A DNA stretch of 64,000 bases from REBR01 sp033721915 (GTDB lineage Bacteria > Pseudomonadota > Gammaproteobacteria > Pseudomonadales > Oleiphilaceae): assembly GCA_033721915.1 (NCBI GenBank), contig JAWWAC010000003.1, forward strand, positions 1-64,000, read 5' to 3'. Shown here one piece after another: positions 1 through 7,622 of the stretch. Both the position numbers and the translations under genes were made by a program. How positions within the stretch are numbered: the stretch's first letter is position 1; every line of letters starts with the position of its first letter. The notes below the pieces were generated by a model. It worked only from the letters and a program-made list of their open reading frames with translations. It had not been told where the DNA came from and did not search any database.

Positions 1-1
1 C

Positions 2-1459
2 TTTGCCCTGGGGGACCGCTTCAACCGCGAGCGGGAAGCCCGCCTGGAAGAGCAGCGGGCGCGCATCGAGGCGCTGCGCCAGAGTGAGCTGGCCGAGGAG
101 CGCATGCTCGACAGCCTGAGCCACCACGGACTGACCGGCCTGCCCAACCGGGCCATGCTGGAGAGCCGCCTGAACGAGGAGCTGGCCCGTGTTGCGGGGG
201 CCGGCCAGGGTGGTCTGGCACTGCTGTTGCTGCATTTCCGCAGTTTTGACGATTTCAACAAGACACTGGGCCATGAGAACGCCGATCAGGTGCTGTGCCA
301 GCTCTCCGCACGGCTCAATGAGCTGGCACTGACACTGCCGGACCGGGTCATGATTGAGGAAACCGGTGGGCGGCGCTTTGCCGTGGCCCATGTGGAGGGC
401 ATTACCTTTGCCTGCGCCCTGCGGGTCAAGACCCGGGCCGGCATGATTGGCCAGATCAACCGCCTGGTCAGTAGCCTGCGCGAGCCGGTGGCGTTCCGCG
501 GACTCAACCTGGACATTGGCATGGTGGGTGGCTGCGCCCTGTATCCGGATGACAGTCACGATGTCACCAGCCTGTTGCGTCACGCCTTTATCGCCTTTGA
601 CCAGGCCGGCAGCGAAGCCAACCACGTGGGTTTCTACAGCCCCGAGATCAACCCTTACAGCGAACGGCGCCTGACACTGATGACGGCACTGCGCAGCGCC
701 ATCAACAACAACCAGCTGACGCTGTACTACCAGCCACAGGTGGCCGTGAACCCCTGGTCCGTGTGTGGCTTTGAGGTGCTGCTGCGATGGGAGCACGCCG
801 ATTACGGCTTCATACCGCCGGATGAATTCATCCCCATGGCGGAACACACCGGCCTCATGGGCCTGGTCACCGACTGGGTGCTGGAGAACGCACTGGATTT
901 TGCCCGCTCCCTTCGGGAGGCGGGCTCGCCGGTCTCCATTTCGGTGAATATCTCCGCCCTGAATCTGCAGCAGGGCGATTTCGCCGAGGATGTGGTGGCC
1001 AAGGTGACCCAGCTGGGCATGAGCCCCTCGGATCTGACACTGGAGGTGACGGAAACGGCCACCATGGTGGACCCCAAGGCGGCCCTGGTGGTGCTCAGGA
1101 AACTGGCCAGAGCGGGCATCCGGCTGGCCATCGACGACTTCGGCACCGGCTACTCCTCACTGTCCTATATCCGACAGCTGCCGGTGCACGAGATCAAGAT
1201 CGACCGCTCCTTTGTCATGGATATGGACGGCAACGGCGGTGATGCCACCATTGTGCGCACCACCATCAACATGTGCCACGACCTGGGCTTTATCGTGGTG
1301 GCGGAAGGGGTGGAAACCGCCAGCGCACAGTCTCTGCTGCAGGCCATGGGCTGCAACCGTCTGCAGGGCTATCACCTGGGCCGGCCCATGCCGGGCGACC
1401 AGGTGATAGACTGGCTGGCCTCGTTCAGCCTTTCCCAGGGTACGGCAGGTTCAGAGTGA
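2..1459 (+). CDS. GGDEF/EAL cyclic-di-GMP protein, 5' end outside window
   Basis: This is the 3' part of a signalling protein; the frame is open to the window edge. The visible part begins with a charged, probably coiled-coil stretch (REREARLEEQRARIEALRQ), typical of the linker before an output domain. A GGDEF-like domain follows (LTGLPNRAML), but its active-site loop reads GGRRF instead of GG[DE]EF, so cyclase activity is unlikely. The C-terminal EAL domain keeps the expected phosphodiesterase residues: EVLLRW at the EAL position, VNIS, EVTET, DDFGTGYSS, IKIDRSF, AEGVE and QGYHLG. The likely role is c-di-GMP hydrolysis, with the degenerate GGDEF acting as a regulatory or GTP-sensing module; that part is inferred from the family. 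The last 35 bases overlap the 3' end of the convergent histidine kinase gene. Confidence 0.93.
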   Translation, partial: FALGDRFNREREARLEEQRARIEALRQSELAEERMLDSLSHHGLTGLPNRAMLESRLNEELARVAGAGQGGLALLLLHFRSFDDFNKTLGHENADQVLCQLSARLNELALTLPDRVMIEETGGRRFAVAHVEGITFACALRVKTRAGMIGQINRLVSSLREPVAFRGLNLDIGMVGGCALYPDDSHDVTSLLRHAFIAFDQAGSEANHVGFYSPEINPYSERRLTLMTALRSAINNNQLTLYYQPQVAVNPWSVCGFEVLLRWEHADYGFIPPDEFIPMAEHTGLMGLVTDWVLENALDFARSLREAGSPVSISVNISALNLQQGDFAEDVVAKVTQLGMSPSDLTLEVTETATMVDPKAALVVLRKLARAGIRLAIDDFGTGYSSLSYIRQLPVHEIKIDRSFVMDMDGNGGDATIVRTTINMCHDLGFIVVAEGVETASAQSLLQAMGCNRLQGYHLGRPMPGDQVIDWLASFSLSQGTAGSE

Positions 1460-3482
1460 AGCAGACCCCTTCTCCCCGGGGCAGGTTGTAGGCCCGGATA
1501 TGGCCACCGTGCAGTCGCGCAATCAGCCGCACCATCAGCAGGCCCTGGCCCAGGTGGCCGCCGGGCTCATCGCGCAGTGAGACAAACGAGGCAAACAGGT
1601 CGCTGCTGTCGGCGGGCAGTCTGGATCCGGTGTTGCTCAGATCCAGCCGGTAGTCCCGGCTGCCCGGGGTCAGCCGCAGTGTGATGCGCCCGCCGGCGGG
1701 AGTGAAATCCCGGGCGTTGTCCACCAGCTTGTCCAGCATCTGCACCAGAAGCTCCGGCACACCCAGCGCCGGGCAGCCCTGCCGTGGGCCCCGATACTCA
1801 ATGACATGGTCCGGGTCCAGGTCCTGATAGGCGGCCATGGTCTGTGACAGCACCGGCGCCAGATCAAAACGCTCCGGCTCCGCCGACTCGATGCTGCGTT
1901 CAAGGCGTGAAGCCTCACTCATGGCATTGAGAATATGCCGCAGCCGGTCCGCCCCCTGCAGGGCCCTTTGGTGATAAGTGTCCTGCTGCAGGCTGAGACC
2001 GGTATGGCCCAGGTTGTCCAGTGAAGAGCGCACCACGGCCAGTGGGGTCTTGATCTCGTGGGAGAGCTTGCGGGCAAAACTTTCCAGGTAACCGGTGTAG
2101 CCCTGCAGACGCTCCAGCAGGTGGGCAAAGTGGTGGGCCAGATCGTCCAGCTCATCCCGCCTGGGTCCGGGTGTGAGCGTGCCCACCAGGCGCCCCTGGG
2201 GGTCCACCGTGGCGGCCACGGCCCGTCGCAGACGGCTGATCCGCCATGACAGCCAGCCGGCATAACCCACCAGCGCCAGTGCCAGTGCCACCACCAGGAG
2301 CAGGCTGCGGGAGAGCACCTGGCCCAGTGTGGCGCCGGAGAGGCTGACCAGTGTGCGGCTGTCCTGCTCCAGCATCAGCAGTGCCCGGTCCGACACCGGG
2401 GCCAGCGCCGTCAGGCTGCGCCCGCCGCCACTGCCACGGGTCACCGCCAGCTGTGCCTGTCCCTGTTCCAGGACCTGCTGGCGCAGCGGGCTGCTCAGTT
2501 GGCCAGCGGTCATTGACAGGGCCATGGCCGGTGGCTCGCGCCAGGCCAGCAGGGCCCTGAGGCCGTTAAAGGCCAGTCGCTGGGCAATGGCCATGGGTCC
2601 GGACTGCCAGAGATCCTCCCGGGGTGGGGTGAGGGCAGTGGCCTCACCCAGGGTCCAGCCATGGGCGTCCAGAGCCCTGACGGTCAGCCCGGGCTCTGTC
2701 ATGGTGGCCAGTGTCTGGCTGAGGCGGCTGTCACGGGTCCGCAGCCTTGGCAGCCCTGAGGGCTGGGGACCCAGGTTCCCCCGGACCGTGCTGTCCTGAC
2801 CGCCTGCCTTACCGGGGGTCAGGACCTGAAAACCCAGATGGCTCAGCGTCGCTGGATAGGGCAGCCTCAGCTCCAGGCTGTAGCCGCCGGGAAACTCCTG
2901 CCAGACCCCCTGTACGCGGGGGTCGTCCCTGCCCTCGCCATTGCCGTTGTTGGCCAGTGCCTGTATGGGGCCCGGGGCGCTGGTGCGGATACGGTGGCTG
3001 AGTCGGGGGGCGCCGGCCTCCTGCAGGCCATGGCGCTGATACAGGCGCACGCTGTCATGGGGCTGTCGCGGCGATTGGGGGGCGTAATAGCGCACCGATG
3101 GCTGCTGCACACGGATCAGCAGGTACAGGTACTGGCCGTCCTCGGCGGCATTCCAGCGCACCCCGTCACCGGCATCGTGCATGGGAGGTCGGCCGCTGCT
3201 GCCGCTGGCTCCGGGCCAGTCATCCCCGTAACCGTCCAGAAACAGGGGCCTTTCCAGTGGCTGTGCGTACAGAACCGGCGGCGCTTCCGCCATGGGGGGC
3301 AGTGACATCAGTGCCGGGTCCCGGGCCAGATGGCGGCTCAGTACCCGGGCCCGTGACAGCAGCTGCTGCTCCTGCTGCTCGCGCAGCGCCGACTCCAGGT
3401 CCAGCACAAAATACAGGCCGGCGGCGGGAATCATCAGTGTCAGCAACAGCACGATCCCCAGCTGGCGCCTGAGGCTCAGCAC
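1425..3482 (-). CDS. Sensor histidine kinase, sortase-system (PdsS) type
   Basis: A 685-residue membrane sensor kinase. An N-terminal membrane helix (about residues 8-27) is followed by a periplasmic region of about 360 residues whose first part looks like a CBM9-type sugar-binding fold. A second helix (about 395-415) leads into a HAMP linker. The HisKA domain has the phospho-acceptor His in KLSHEIKTPLAVV, and the ATPase domain has the N box DNARDFTPAGG and the G box GHLGQGLL. The start is GTG and overlaps the response regulator stop by 7 bases, so the two are translationally coupled. Size, order and periplasmic domain match my memory of the kinase of the proteobacterial dedicated sortase system (TIGR03785); I could not run that search. 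No sortase gene is seen in the window. Confidence 0.88.
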   Translation of the reverse strand: MLSLRRQLGIVLLLTLMIPAAGLYFVLDLESALREQQEQQLLSRARVLSRHLARDPALMSLPPMAEAPPVLYAQPLERPLFLDGYGDDWPGASGSSGRPPMHDAGDGVRWNAAEDGQYLYLLIRVQQPSVRYYAPQSPRQPHDSVRLYQRHGLQEAGAPRLSHRIRTSAPGPIQALANNGNGEGRDDPRVQGVWQEFPGGYSLELRLPYPATLSHLGFQVLTPGKAGGQDSTVRGNLGPQPSGLPRLRTRDSRLSQTLATMTEPGLTVRALDAHGWTLGEATALTPPREDLWQSGPMAIAQRLAFNGLRALLAWREPPAMALSMTAGQLSSPLRQQVLEQGQAQLAVTRGSGGGRSLTALAPVSDRALLMLEQDSRTLVSLSGATLGQVLSRSLLLVVALALALVGYAGWLSWRISRLRRAVAATVDPQGRLVGTLTPGPRRDELDDLAHHFAHLLERLQGYTGYLESFARKLSHEIKTPLAVVRSSLDNLGHTGLSLQQDTYHQRALQGADRLRHILNAMSEASRLERSIESAEPERFDLAPVLSQTMAAYQDLDPDHVIEYRGPRQGCPALGVPELLVQMLDKLVDNARDFTPAGGRITLRLTPGSRDYRLDLSNTGSRLPADSSDLFASFVSLRDEPGGHLGQGLLMVRLIARLHGGHIRAYNLPRGEGVCFTLNLPYPGKG

Positions 3483-4177
3483 TGGCTGGGATCCCAGCGG
3501 TAGCCCAGCCCGTAGGCGGTATGGATGGCGCTGAATGTCCCGTCCATGGCCTCAAACTTGCGCCGGATGCGCTTGATGTGGGAGGTGACGGTGTTGTCGT
3601 CCAGCACCGTGCTGGCCGCCTCCATCAGCTGGTCACGGCTGCGTACATGGCCCGGATGGCGGGCCAGTGCATGGAGCATCCAGAACTCGGTCACGGTCAG
3701 GTCCAGTGGCTGGCCGTGCCAGTGGGCCACCATGCGGTCCAGGTTGATGGTCAGTGGGCCGCGGCGGATTTCCCGCTCCGCTTCCTGCTGTCGACCGGCA
3801 TAGGCATCCGCCCGGCGCAGCAGTGCGGCAATGCGGGCAAACAGGTGGTCCAGGCTCATATCCTTGGTGACGTAGTCGTCCGCCCCCAGGCGCAGCCCCA
3901 GCACCGAGTCGGTCTCGCCGTCACGGGCGGTCAGCATCAGTATCGGTAACGTGGCGGAGAGGCTGCGAAGATCCCGGCACAGGTCAAAGCCCCCGTCCAC
4001 TTCCTCCGCCAGCCCCACATCAATGATGGCCAGCTCCGGCAGCTGCTCCTGAAAGGCCTGCCAGGCGCTCGGGCGGTTGCCGTAAAGGGCCACGGCATAG
4101 CCACGCCGCTCCAGGGCATCCCGGTAGTTGGCGCCGATGGCGGGCTCGTCCTCGATCAGTGCGATGCGACGCTTCAT
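3476..4177 (-). CDS. OmpR-family response regulator, sortase-system (PdsR) type
   Basis: A 233-residue DNA-binding response regulator. The receiver domain (about 1-125) has the acidic pocket IALIEDEP, the phospho-acceptor Asp in LAIIDVGLAEEVDGGFDLC, the switch Thr in LMLTARD and Lys in DDYVTKDMS. A winged-helix Trans_reg_C domain follows (about 135-233), ending in TVTSHIKRIRRKF and AYGLGYRW. The start is placed at MKRRIAL because AGGAGG lies 5 bases upstream; an ATG 21 bases earlier has no such site. It is the partner of the overlapping kinase gene. The extended loop after the phosphorylated Asp (GLAEEVDGGFDLCRDL) is what I recall from TIGR03787, the regulator of the proteobacterial dedicated sortase system. 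Family assignment as OmpR-type is certain; the sortase link is from memory. Confidence 0.92.
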   Translation of the reverse strand: MKRRIALIEDEPAIGANYRDALERRGYAVALYGNRPSAWQAFQEQLPELAIIDVGLAEEVDGGFDLCRDLRSLSATLPILMLTARDGETDSVLGLRLGADDYVTKDMSLDHLFARIAALLRRADAYAGRQQEAEREIRRGPLTINLDRMVAHWHGQPLDLTVTEFWMLHALARHPGHVRSRDQLMEAASTVLDDNTVTSHIKRIRRKFEAMDGTFSAIHTAYGLGYRWDPSQC

Positions 4178-4366
4178 GGTGTCCTCCTGTGAAGGCAATG
4201 TAAGCCAGTCCCACCCGCCTCACAAGGGGCCGGGGCCGGCTGGCCATAATTGATCACAATCGCGCCTTTTCAGTGCCGGATTCTGTCACGGCAATGACGC
4301 CGCTGGCTGTTGTAATCAGAAACACAGCTCCGGGTCACCGAAGCAACGTGTTGAAAGGGGAGACCC

Positions 4367-4630
4367 ATGGCAATGAACACAGAGAGAAAGGCAAGGCAGG
4401 CAGCGCCCCATCTGGGGCTGGCACTGTTGATGACGGGGTTGCTGGTGGCACAGGACTGGATGGCCAGTGCGCCGCACTCAGTGGATGCGGTGCACGTCCA
4501 GATCGATGCGTTCAAGGCGCCTTCCCAGCAGGGTGATGCGCCCGTGGTAGCGGTCGTCCCCGGTGGCGGTGAATTCAAAGACGTAGCTCCGTCGCAGACG
4601 CAGGGAGCCCTCCTTGTCGCGACGCAATGA
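4367..4630 (+). other. Short ORF with good RBS and signal-like start; possible gene remnant
   Basis: An 87-codon ORF divergent from the response regulator. A GGGGAG site stands 5 bases before the ATG, and residues 14-32 form a hydrophobic segment (HLGLALLMTGLLVAQ) ending in a cleavage-like DWMASAPH. From base 4478 it runs antisense into the DUF3301 gene, and the downstream amino acids look like shadow coding. It may be the start of an exported protein gene whose remainder was deleted, or chance. Its position next to a sortase-type regulator makes the remnant idea attractive but unproven. The rest of 4178-4366 holds no recognisable gene and should carry the regulator promoter. Confidence 0.25.
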
Positions 4631-4801
4631 CAGTGCCCGCAGCCAGAGGCCACCGTCGAGCAGCTCCACGTCCATGTCACGGCAGTAACGGCGGATATGG
4701 CCCAGTGCCTGGTCGCGGATGCCCTTGGCCTGCCACCAGTAGGCCACCAGAGTGGCAATGCCGGCGAGCCAGAACAGATCCTGTACCGTAAAAGCGGTCA
4801 T
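4478..4801 (-). CDS. DUF3301 family membrane-anchored protein
   Basis: A 107-residue protein that starts with one membrane helix ([20 protein letters not shown]) followed by a basic cytoplasmic domain containing [30 protein letters not shown] and a tyrosine-rich [18 protein letters not shown]. This pattern is that of DUF3301, a family of unknown function in gammaproteobacteria. A longer reading frame exists upstream, but it runs antisense through the neighbouring zinc-ribbon gene; the start at MTAFTVQD fits the family. The gene is divergent from the CPXCG gene at 4862, a neighbour I recall in other gammaproteobacteria. Confidence 0.8.
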   Translation of the reverse strand: MTAFTVQDLFWLAGIATLVAYWWQAKGIRDQALGHIRRYCRDMDVELLDGGLWLRALSLRRDKEGSLRLRRSYVFEFTATGDDRYHGRITLLGRRLERIDLDVHRIH

Positions 4802-4861
4802 GGCCTCAGTGGAACTCCATTGGGGGGGATTGTCCAAAGGGTACAAGAAAGGAGTGAGAGA

Positions 4862-5052
4862 ATGACACTGCTGGATCCGGTGAACATACAGTGCCCCTAT
4901 TGCTGGGAGTCCATTGAGGTGCTGGTGGACCCCTCCGTCGAGCAGCAGGCCTATATCGAGGACTGCAGTGTCTGTTGCCGGCCCATCCACTGGAGGTGGT
5001 GGTGGACAGCACCGGCGAGCCGCTGGTGGAGGCCTACAGCGAGGAGGACTGA
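4862..5052 (+). pseudogene. CPXCG cysteine-rich zinc-ribbon protein, frameshifted
   Basis: The first 42 codons read as the small CPXCG family: [13 protein letters not shown], then [15 protein letters not shown], giving the two CxxC knuckles expected to hold zinc. The second knuckle reads CSVC followed by a further Cys. After RPI (ends 4987) the expected continuation [20 protein letters not shown] and a stop at 5050-5052 are present but in another frame. Two bases (4988-4989) stand where a full codon is expected, so one base is missing. Read straight through, the product ends at 5065 with an unrelated Trp/Arg-rich tail. Either the gene is inactivated or the assembly lost a base. The first motif is also CPYCW rather than CPYCG. 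The function of the family is unknown. Confidence 0.75.
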
Positions 5053-5910
5053 TCAGTCCTCGTAATCGTCGTCACGCTCCCGGGCCAGGCGGTCTTCCTC
5101 CTCCAGCCAGACGTCGTCGATCACCGCCATCAGGTCCTCCACATCCGCCGGGTTTTCCGGCTCCGCGAATTTCCCGCTGAACACGCTGTCACTATTGAGG
5201 GCGCCGCTCTCGTAGCGGGCCCAGATCTCGCTGGCATAACGGGTCTCCAGCAGCTCCGGGGCAAATCGCCCGAAGTAGGCCCGCATCTTGTTCACATCCC
5301 GCATGAACAGGGCTTCCGCGCTGTTATTGCCGGCGGCGTTCACCGCCTGTGGCAGGTCAATGATCACCGGCCCCTGGGCATCCAGCAGCACATTGAACTC
5401 GGACAGGTCCCCATGGATCAGTCCGGCGGCGAGCATGCGCACCACATCGGCAATCACCTGGGCGTGGTAATCACGGGCCTGTTCGGCGGTGAGAGTGACA
5501 TCGTCCAGCCGTGGCGCCACATCGCCGTCCGCGTCCGTGATCAGGTCCATCAACAGCACCCCGTCCACAAAGCCATGGGGCCTGGGCACGCGCACACCGG
5601 CACTGTCCAGGCGGTACAGGGCATCCACCTCGGCATTGAGCCAGGCATCCTCCTGCTCTTTCTGCCCGTAGCGGGTTTTCTTGGCCATGGCACGGGCGCG
5701 GCGGCTGTTGCGCACCTTGCGGCCCTCCTGGTATTGCACCGCCTGCTTGAAACTGCGTTTGGACGCCTCCTTGAACACCTTGGCGGCGCGCAGGCTGTCG
5801 CCACAGCGCACCACATAGACATTCGCTTCCTTGCCGCTCATCAGCTGGCTGACCACCTGGTCGATCAGGCCGTCCTCCATCAGCGGTTGTAATCGTTTGG
5901 GTATTTTCAT
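5053..5910 (-). CDS. RIO1-like serine protein kinase (PA4780 type)
   Basis: A 285-residue RIO-family protein kinase. Visible motifs are the glycine-poor ATP loop [10 protein letters not shown], the lysine of RAAKVFK, the hinge LLMDLI, the catalytic loop [12 protein letters not shown] and the metal-binding IIDLPQAV, where a RIO-type DLPQ replaces DFG. An acidic tail ([20 protein letters not shown]) closes the protein. The family matches the short bacterial RIO kinases represented by PA4780. The substrate is unknown; a ribosome or translation role is suggested only by analogy with archaeal and eukaryotic RIO kinases. It converges on the CPXCG gene with the stop codons abutting (5052/5053). No partner gene is evident. 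Confidence 0.9.
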   Translation of the reverse strand: MKIPKRLQPLMEDGLIDQVVSQLMSGKEANVYVVRCGDSLRAAKVFKEASKRSFKQAVQYQEGRKVRNSRRARAMAKKTRYGQKEQEDAWLNAEVDALYRLDSAGVRVPRPHGFVDGVLLMDLITDADGDVAPRLDDVTLTAEQARDYHAQVIADVVRMLAAGLIHGDLSEFNVLLDAQGPVIIDLPQAVNAAGNNSAEALFMRDVNKMRAYFGRFAPELLETRYASEIWARYESGALNSDSVFSGKFAEPENPADVEDLMAVIDDVWLEEEDRLARERDDDYED

Positions 5911-6076
5911 AGTGACCTACAGCACAGATTCCCCGTGATGGTAGCGGATCAGGGGGAGGACTGCCTATTTTTTCCGCGTCACAGGGCCAAACCCGTCCCC
6001 GTTAATGGCGCCTGTGGATTTCACGTCATGGCAAAGGGCCTCTATACTGAGCGGCCCAATTGCAAGGAGTTGCCCC

Positions 6077-6481
6077 ATGCTGGCCCCCATTACCCCTCTC
6101 TACGCCGTGGTCCTGGTTGTGATCAAGCTGCTGCTGGTCTGGCGGGTGGTGCAGCTGCGCCAGCGCCACAACATCGGCCTGGGCGAGGGCCAGCACCGGG
6201 AGCTGCAGGTGGCGGTCAGGGCCCATGGCAATTACATGGAGGCCATGCCGCTCATGCTGATCCTGCTGTTCATGGCGGAAATGAACGGCGTGGCCACTGC
6301 GGTGCTGCACGGGGTGGGGCTGGTGTTTGTCGCCAGCCGCATTGCCCATGCCGTGGGCATGGTGCAGGGCCGGGGCAGATACGCGCCGAACCGGGCACTG
6401 GGTGTGGTGGGGACCTGGCTGGCGCTGCTGACCCTGTGCGGCTTCCTGCTGCACAATGTCTATCAGGCGGGCATCTACTGA
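6077..6481 (+). CDS. MAPEG family membrane protein
   Basis: A 134-residue integral membrane protein with four predicted helices. It carries the MAPEG signature: RQRHNIGLGEG, then LQVAVRAHGNYMEAMPLMLILLF in the second helix, and SRIAHAVGM in the third. MAPEG proteins are glutathione- or eicosanoid-related membrane enzymes; bacterial members of this length (YecN-like) are mostly uncharacterised, so the substrate is not known. The start MLAPITPL is chosen over an ATG 72 bases upstream because AAGGAG lies just before it and the family begins here. It is a single gene, convergent with the OmpA-like gene across a GC-rich hairpin. Confidence 0.85.
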   Translation: MLAPITPLYAVVLVVIKLLLVWRVVQLRQRHNIGLGEGQHRELQVAVRAHGNYMEAMPLMLILLFMAEMNGVATAVLHGVGLVFVASRIAHAVGMVQGRGRYAPNRALGVVGTWLALLTLCGFLLHNVYQAGIY

Positions 6482-6484
6482 GAA

Positions 6485-6504
6485 CCGGCGGCCCGTGCCG
6501 CCGG
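6485..6504. terminator. GC-rich hairpin between convergent genes
   Basis: CCGGCGGC and GCCGCCGG form a perfect 8-bp stem with a 4-base loop, lying directly after the MAPEG stop and 25 bases past the OmpA-like stop. There is no T-run on either side, so it is a terminator-like stem rather than a textbook intrinsic terminator. Confidence 0.45.
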
Positions 6505-6529
6505 CTATGCTCCGGTGCGTCCTTTCCAG

Positions 6530-7393
6530 TCAGGGCAGAGACACTCCCCCTTGTTCCTGTTGCCGGGACAGCATCTGTGGCCCCTGGTAATCCAGCTCCA
6601 CACGGCGCTGCTGGTGGGGCTCGCCGGCCCGTGGCCTGTCGCTGCCAAGGCCGGTGACCTCCAGCTGGGCCGGATCCACCCCCTTGCCCTGGAGGAACAG
6701 CGCCACGGACTGGGCACGGCGGTAGGAGAGCCGGCGGTTATAACCCGCCGGGCCGCTGGCGTCGGTATGGCCGCTGATGGTCAGGCGGTAATCGGGCCTG
6801 GCCTTGAGAAAGCGGGCGTGGGCACTGAGCAGTGACTGGTCACGGGCGCTGAGCTCGCTGGTATCAAAGGCGAAACGCAGCTGCCTGGGCTCCGGTGGCA
6901 CCAGCACCACCGGGTCGGCTTCCGGCGCCGGGCCCGTGGCGGACTGCTCCGGTTCCCCCGTCAGCGGTGTTTTCAGTCCGAACCGGGCAAACTGCCCGCT
7001 CTGTGGCTCCAGTACCATCACTGTCATAAGATCCTGCTCCCTGGTTGGCCCGTTTGTGGATGGGGGGCTGACGGCGGTGGTTTCTGCCCCCGTTGCGGTG
7101 TTTTTCTCACGGCTTGTGTGGCGGTCCCTGTCCGGTGTGGTTTCCCGGTTACGGTGCCTGTCCTGTTCGCGCTGTTCGGCCTGTTCGGCGGGTTCCGCGT
7201 TGCTGTCCCGGACCGGTTCCAGCACAGCCGCCAGATAATGGGGTTTTTCCGGGCCCTGTGTCTGTGCGCTGTGGCGGTTTTCTTCACTGCTGCCGGCACA
7301 GGCCGAAAGCAGCGCCAGTGGCAGCATCAGGCCGCACAGGGCCGCAACCCCCGGACCTTTTATAAAGCCTGGATGATGATCGTGTTGTGACAT
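6530..7393 (-). CDS. OmpA-family peptidoglycan-binding lipoprotein
   Basis: A 287-residue exported protein. A signal peptide ends in a lipobox (LALLSAC, Cys about residue 32), so it should be lipidated. A long low-complexity linker rich in Glu, Arg, Thr and Pro (about 35-150) follows. The OmpA C-terminal domain (about 170-280) has LRFAFDTSELS, TISGHTDASGPAGYNRRLSYRRA and QRRVELDY; the Asp of HTD and the Arg of RRVEL are the usual diaminopimelate-binding pair. The likely role is anchoring outer membrane to peptidoglycan. A good AGGAG precedes the start. The proteobacterial sortase system includes an OmpA-type partner (PdsO), and the sortase-type regulators are 2.4 kb away, but a lipobox OmpA protein is too general for that name. 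Confidence 0.88.
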   Translation of the reverse strand: MSQHDHHPGFIKGPGVAALCGLMLPLALLSACAGSSEENRHSAQTQGPEKPHYLAAVLEPVRDSNAEPAEQAEQREQDRHRNRETTPDRDRHTSREKNTATGAETTAVSPPSTNGPTREQDLMTVMVLEPQSGQFARFGLKTPLTGEPEQSATGPAPEADPVVLVPPEPRQLRFAFDTSELSARDQSLLSAHARFLKARPDYRLTISGHTDASGPAGYNRRLSYRRAQSVALFLQGKGVDPAQLEVTGLGSDRPRAGEPHQQRRVELDYQGPQMLSRQQEQGGVSLP

Positions 7394-7622
7394 GGTGTGA
7401 TTCTCCTGTGGCGTTGACTCGCTGGGTTCCGTCGCGTTGGCGACGGTGTCTGTGCACAGGAAGGATTAAATCCCACGATGGTGGCATGGGCAGGGCTAAA
7501 AATGACCACCCTGAGGGCAACTGTGATGAATAGTGGCCACGCATTATGATCCAAAGGGGCGGCTGGGTAGAATAAACACAGTGCCCGGACTCCCCCCCAA
7601 CGGCACCCGCCATGGAGGTTGC

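Noticed and set aside
5935..6657. 240-codon plus-strand frame across the MAPEG gene
   Set aside because: Out-of-frame shadow; the MAPEG frame has membrane helices and an RBS.
6530..7393. Naming the OmpA-like lipoprotein PdsO, partner of the sortase-type regulators
   Set aside because: OmpA-domain lipoproteins are common, the gene is 2.4 kb away with other genes between, and no specific PdsO feature was visible.
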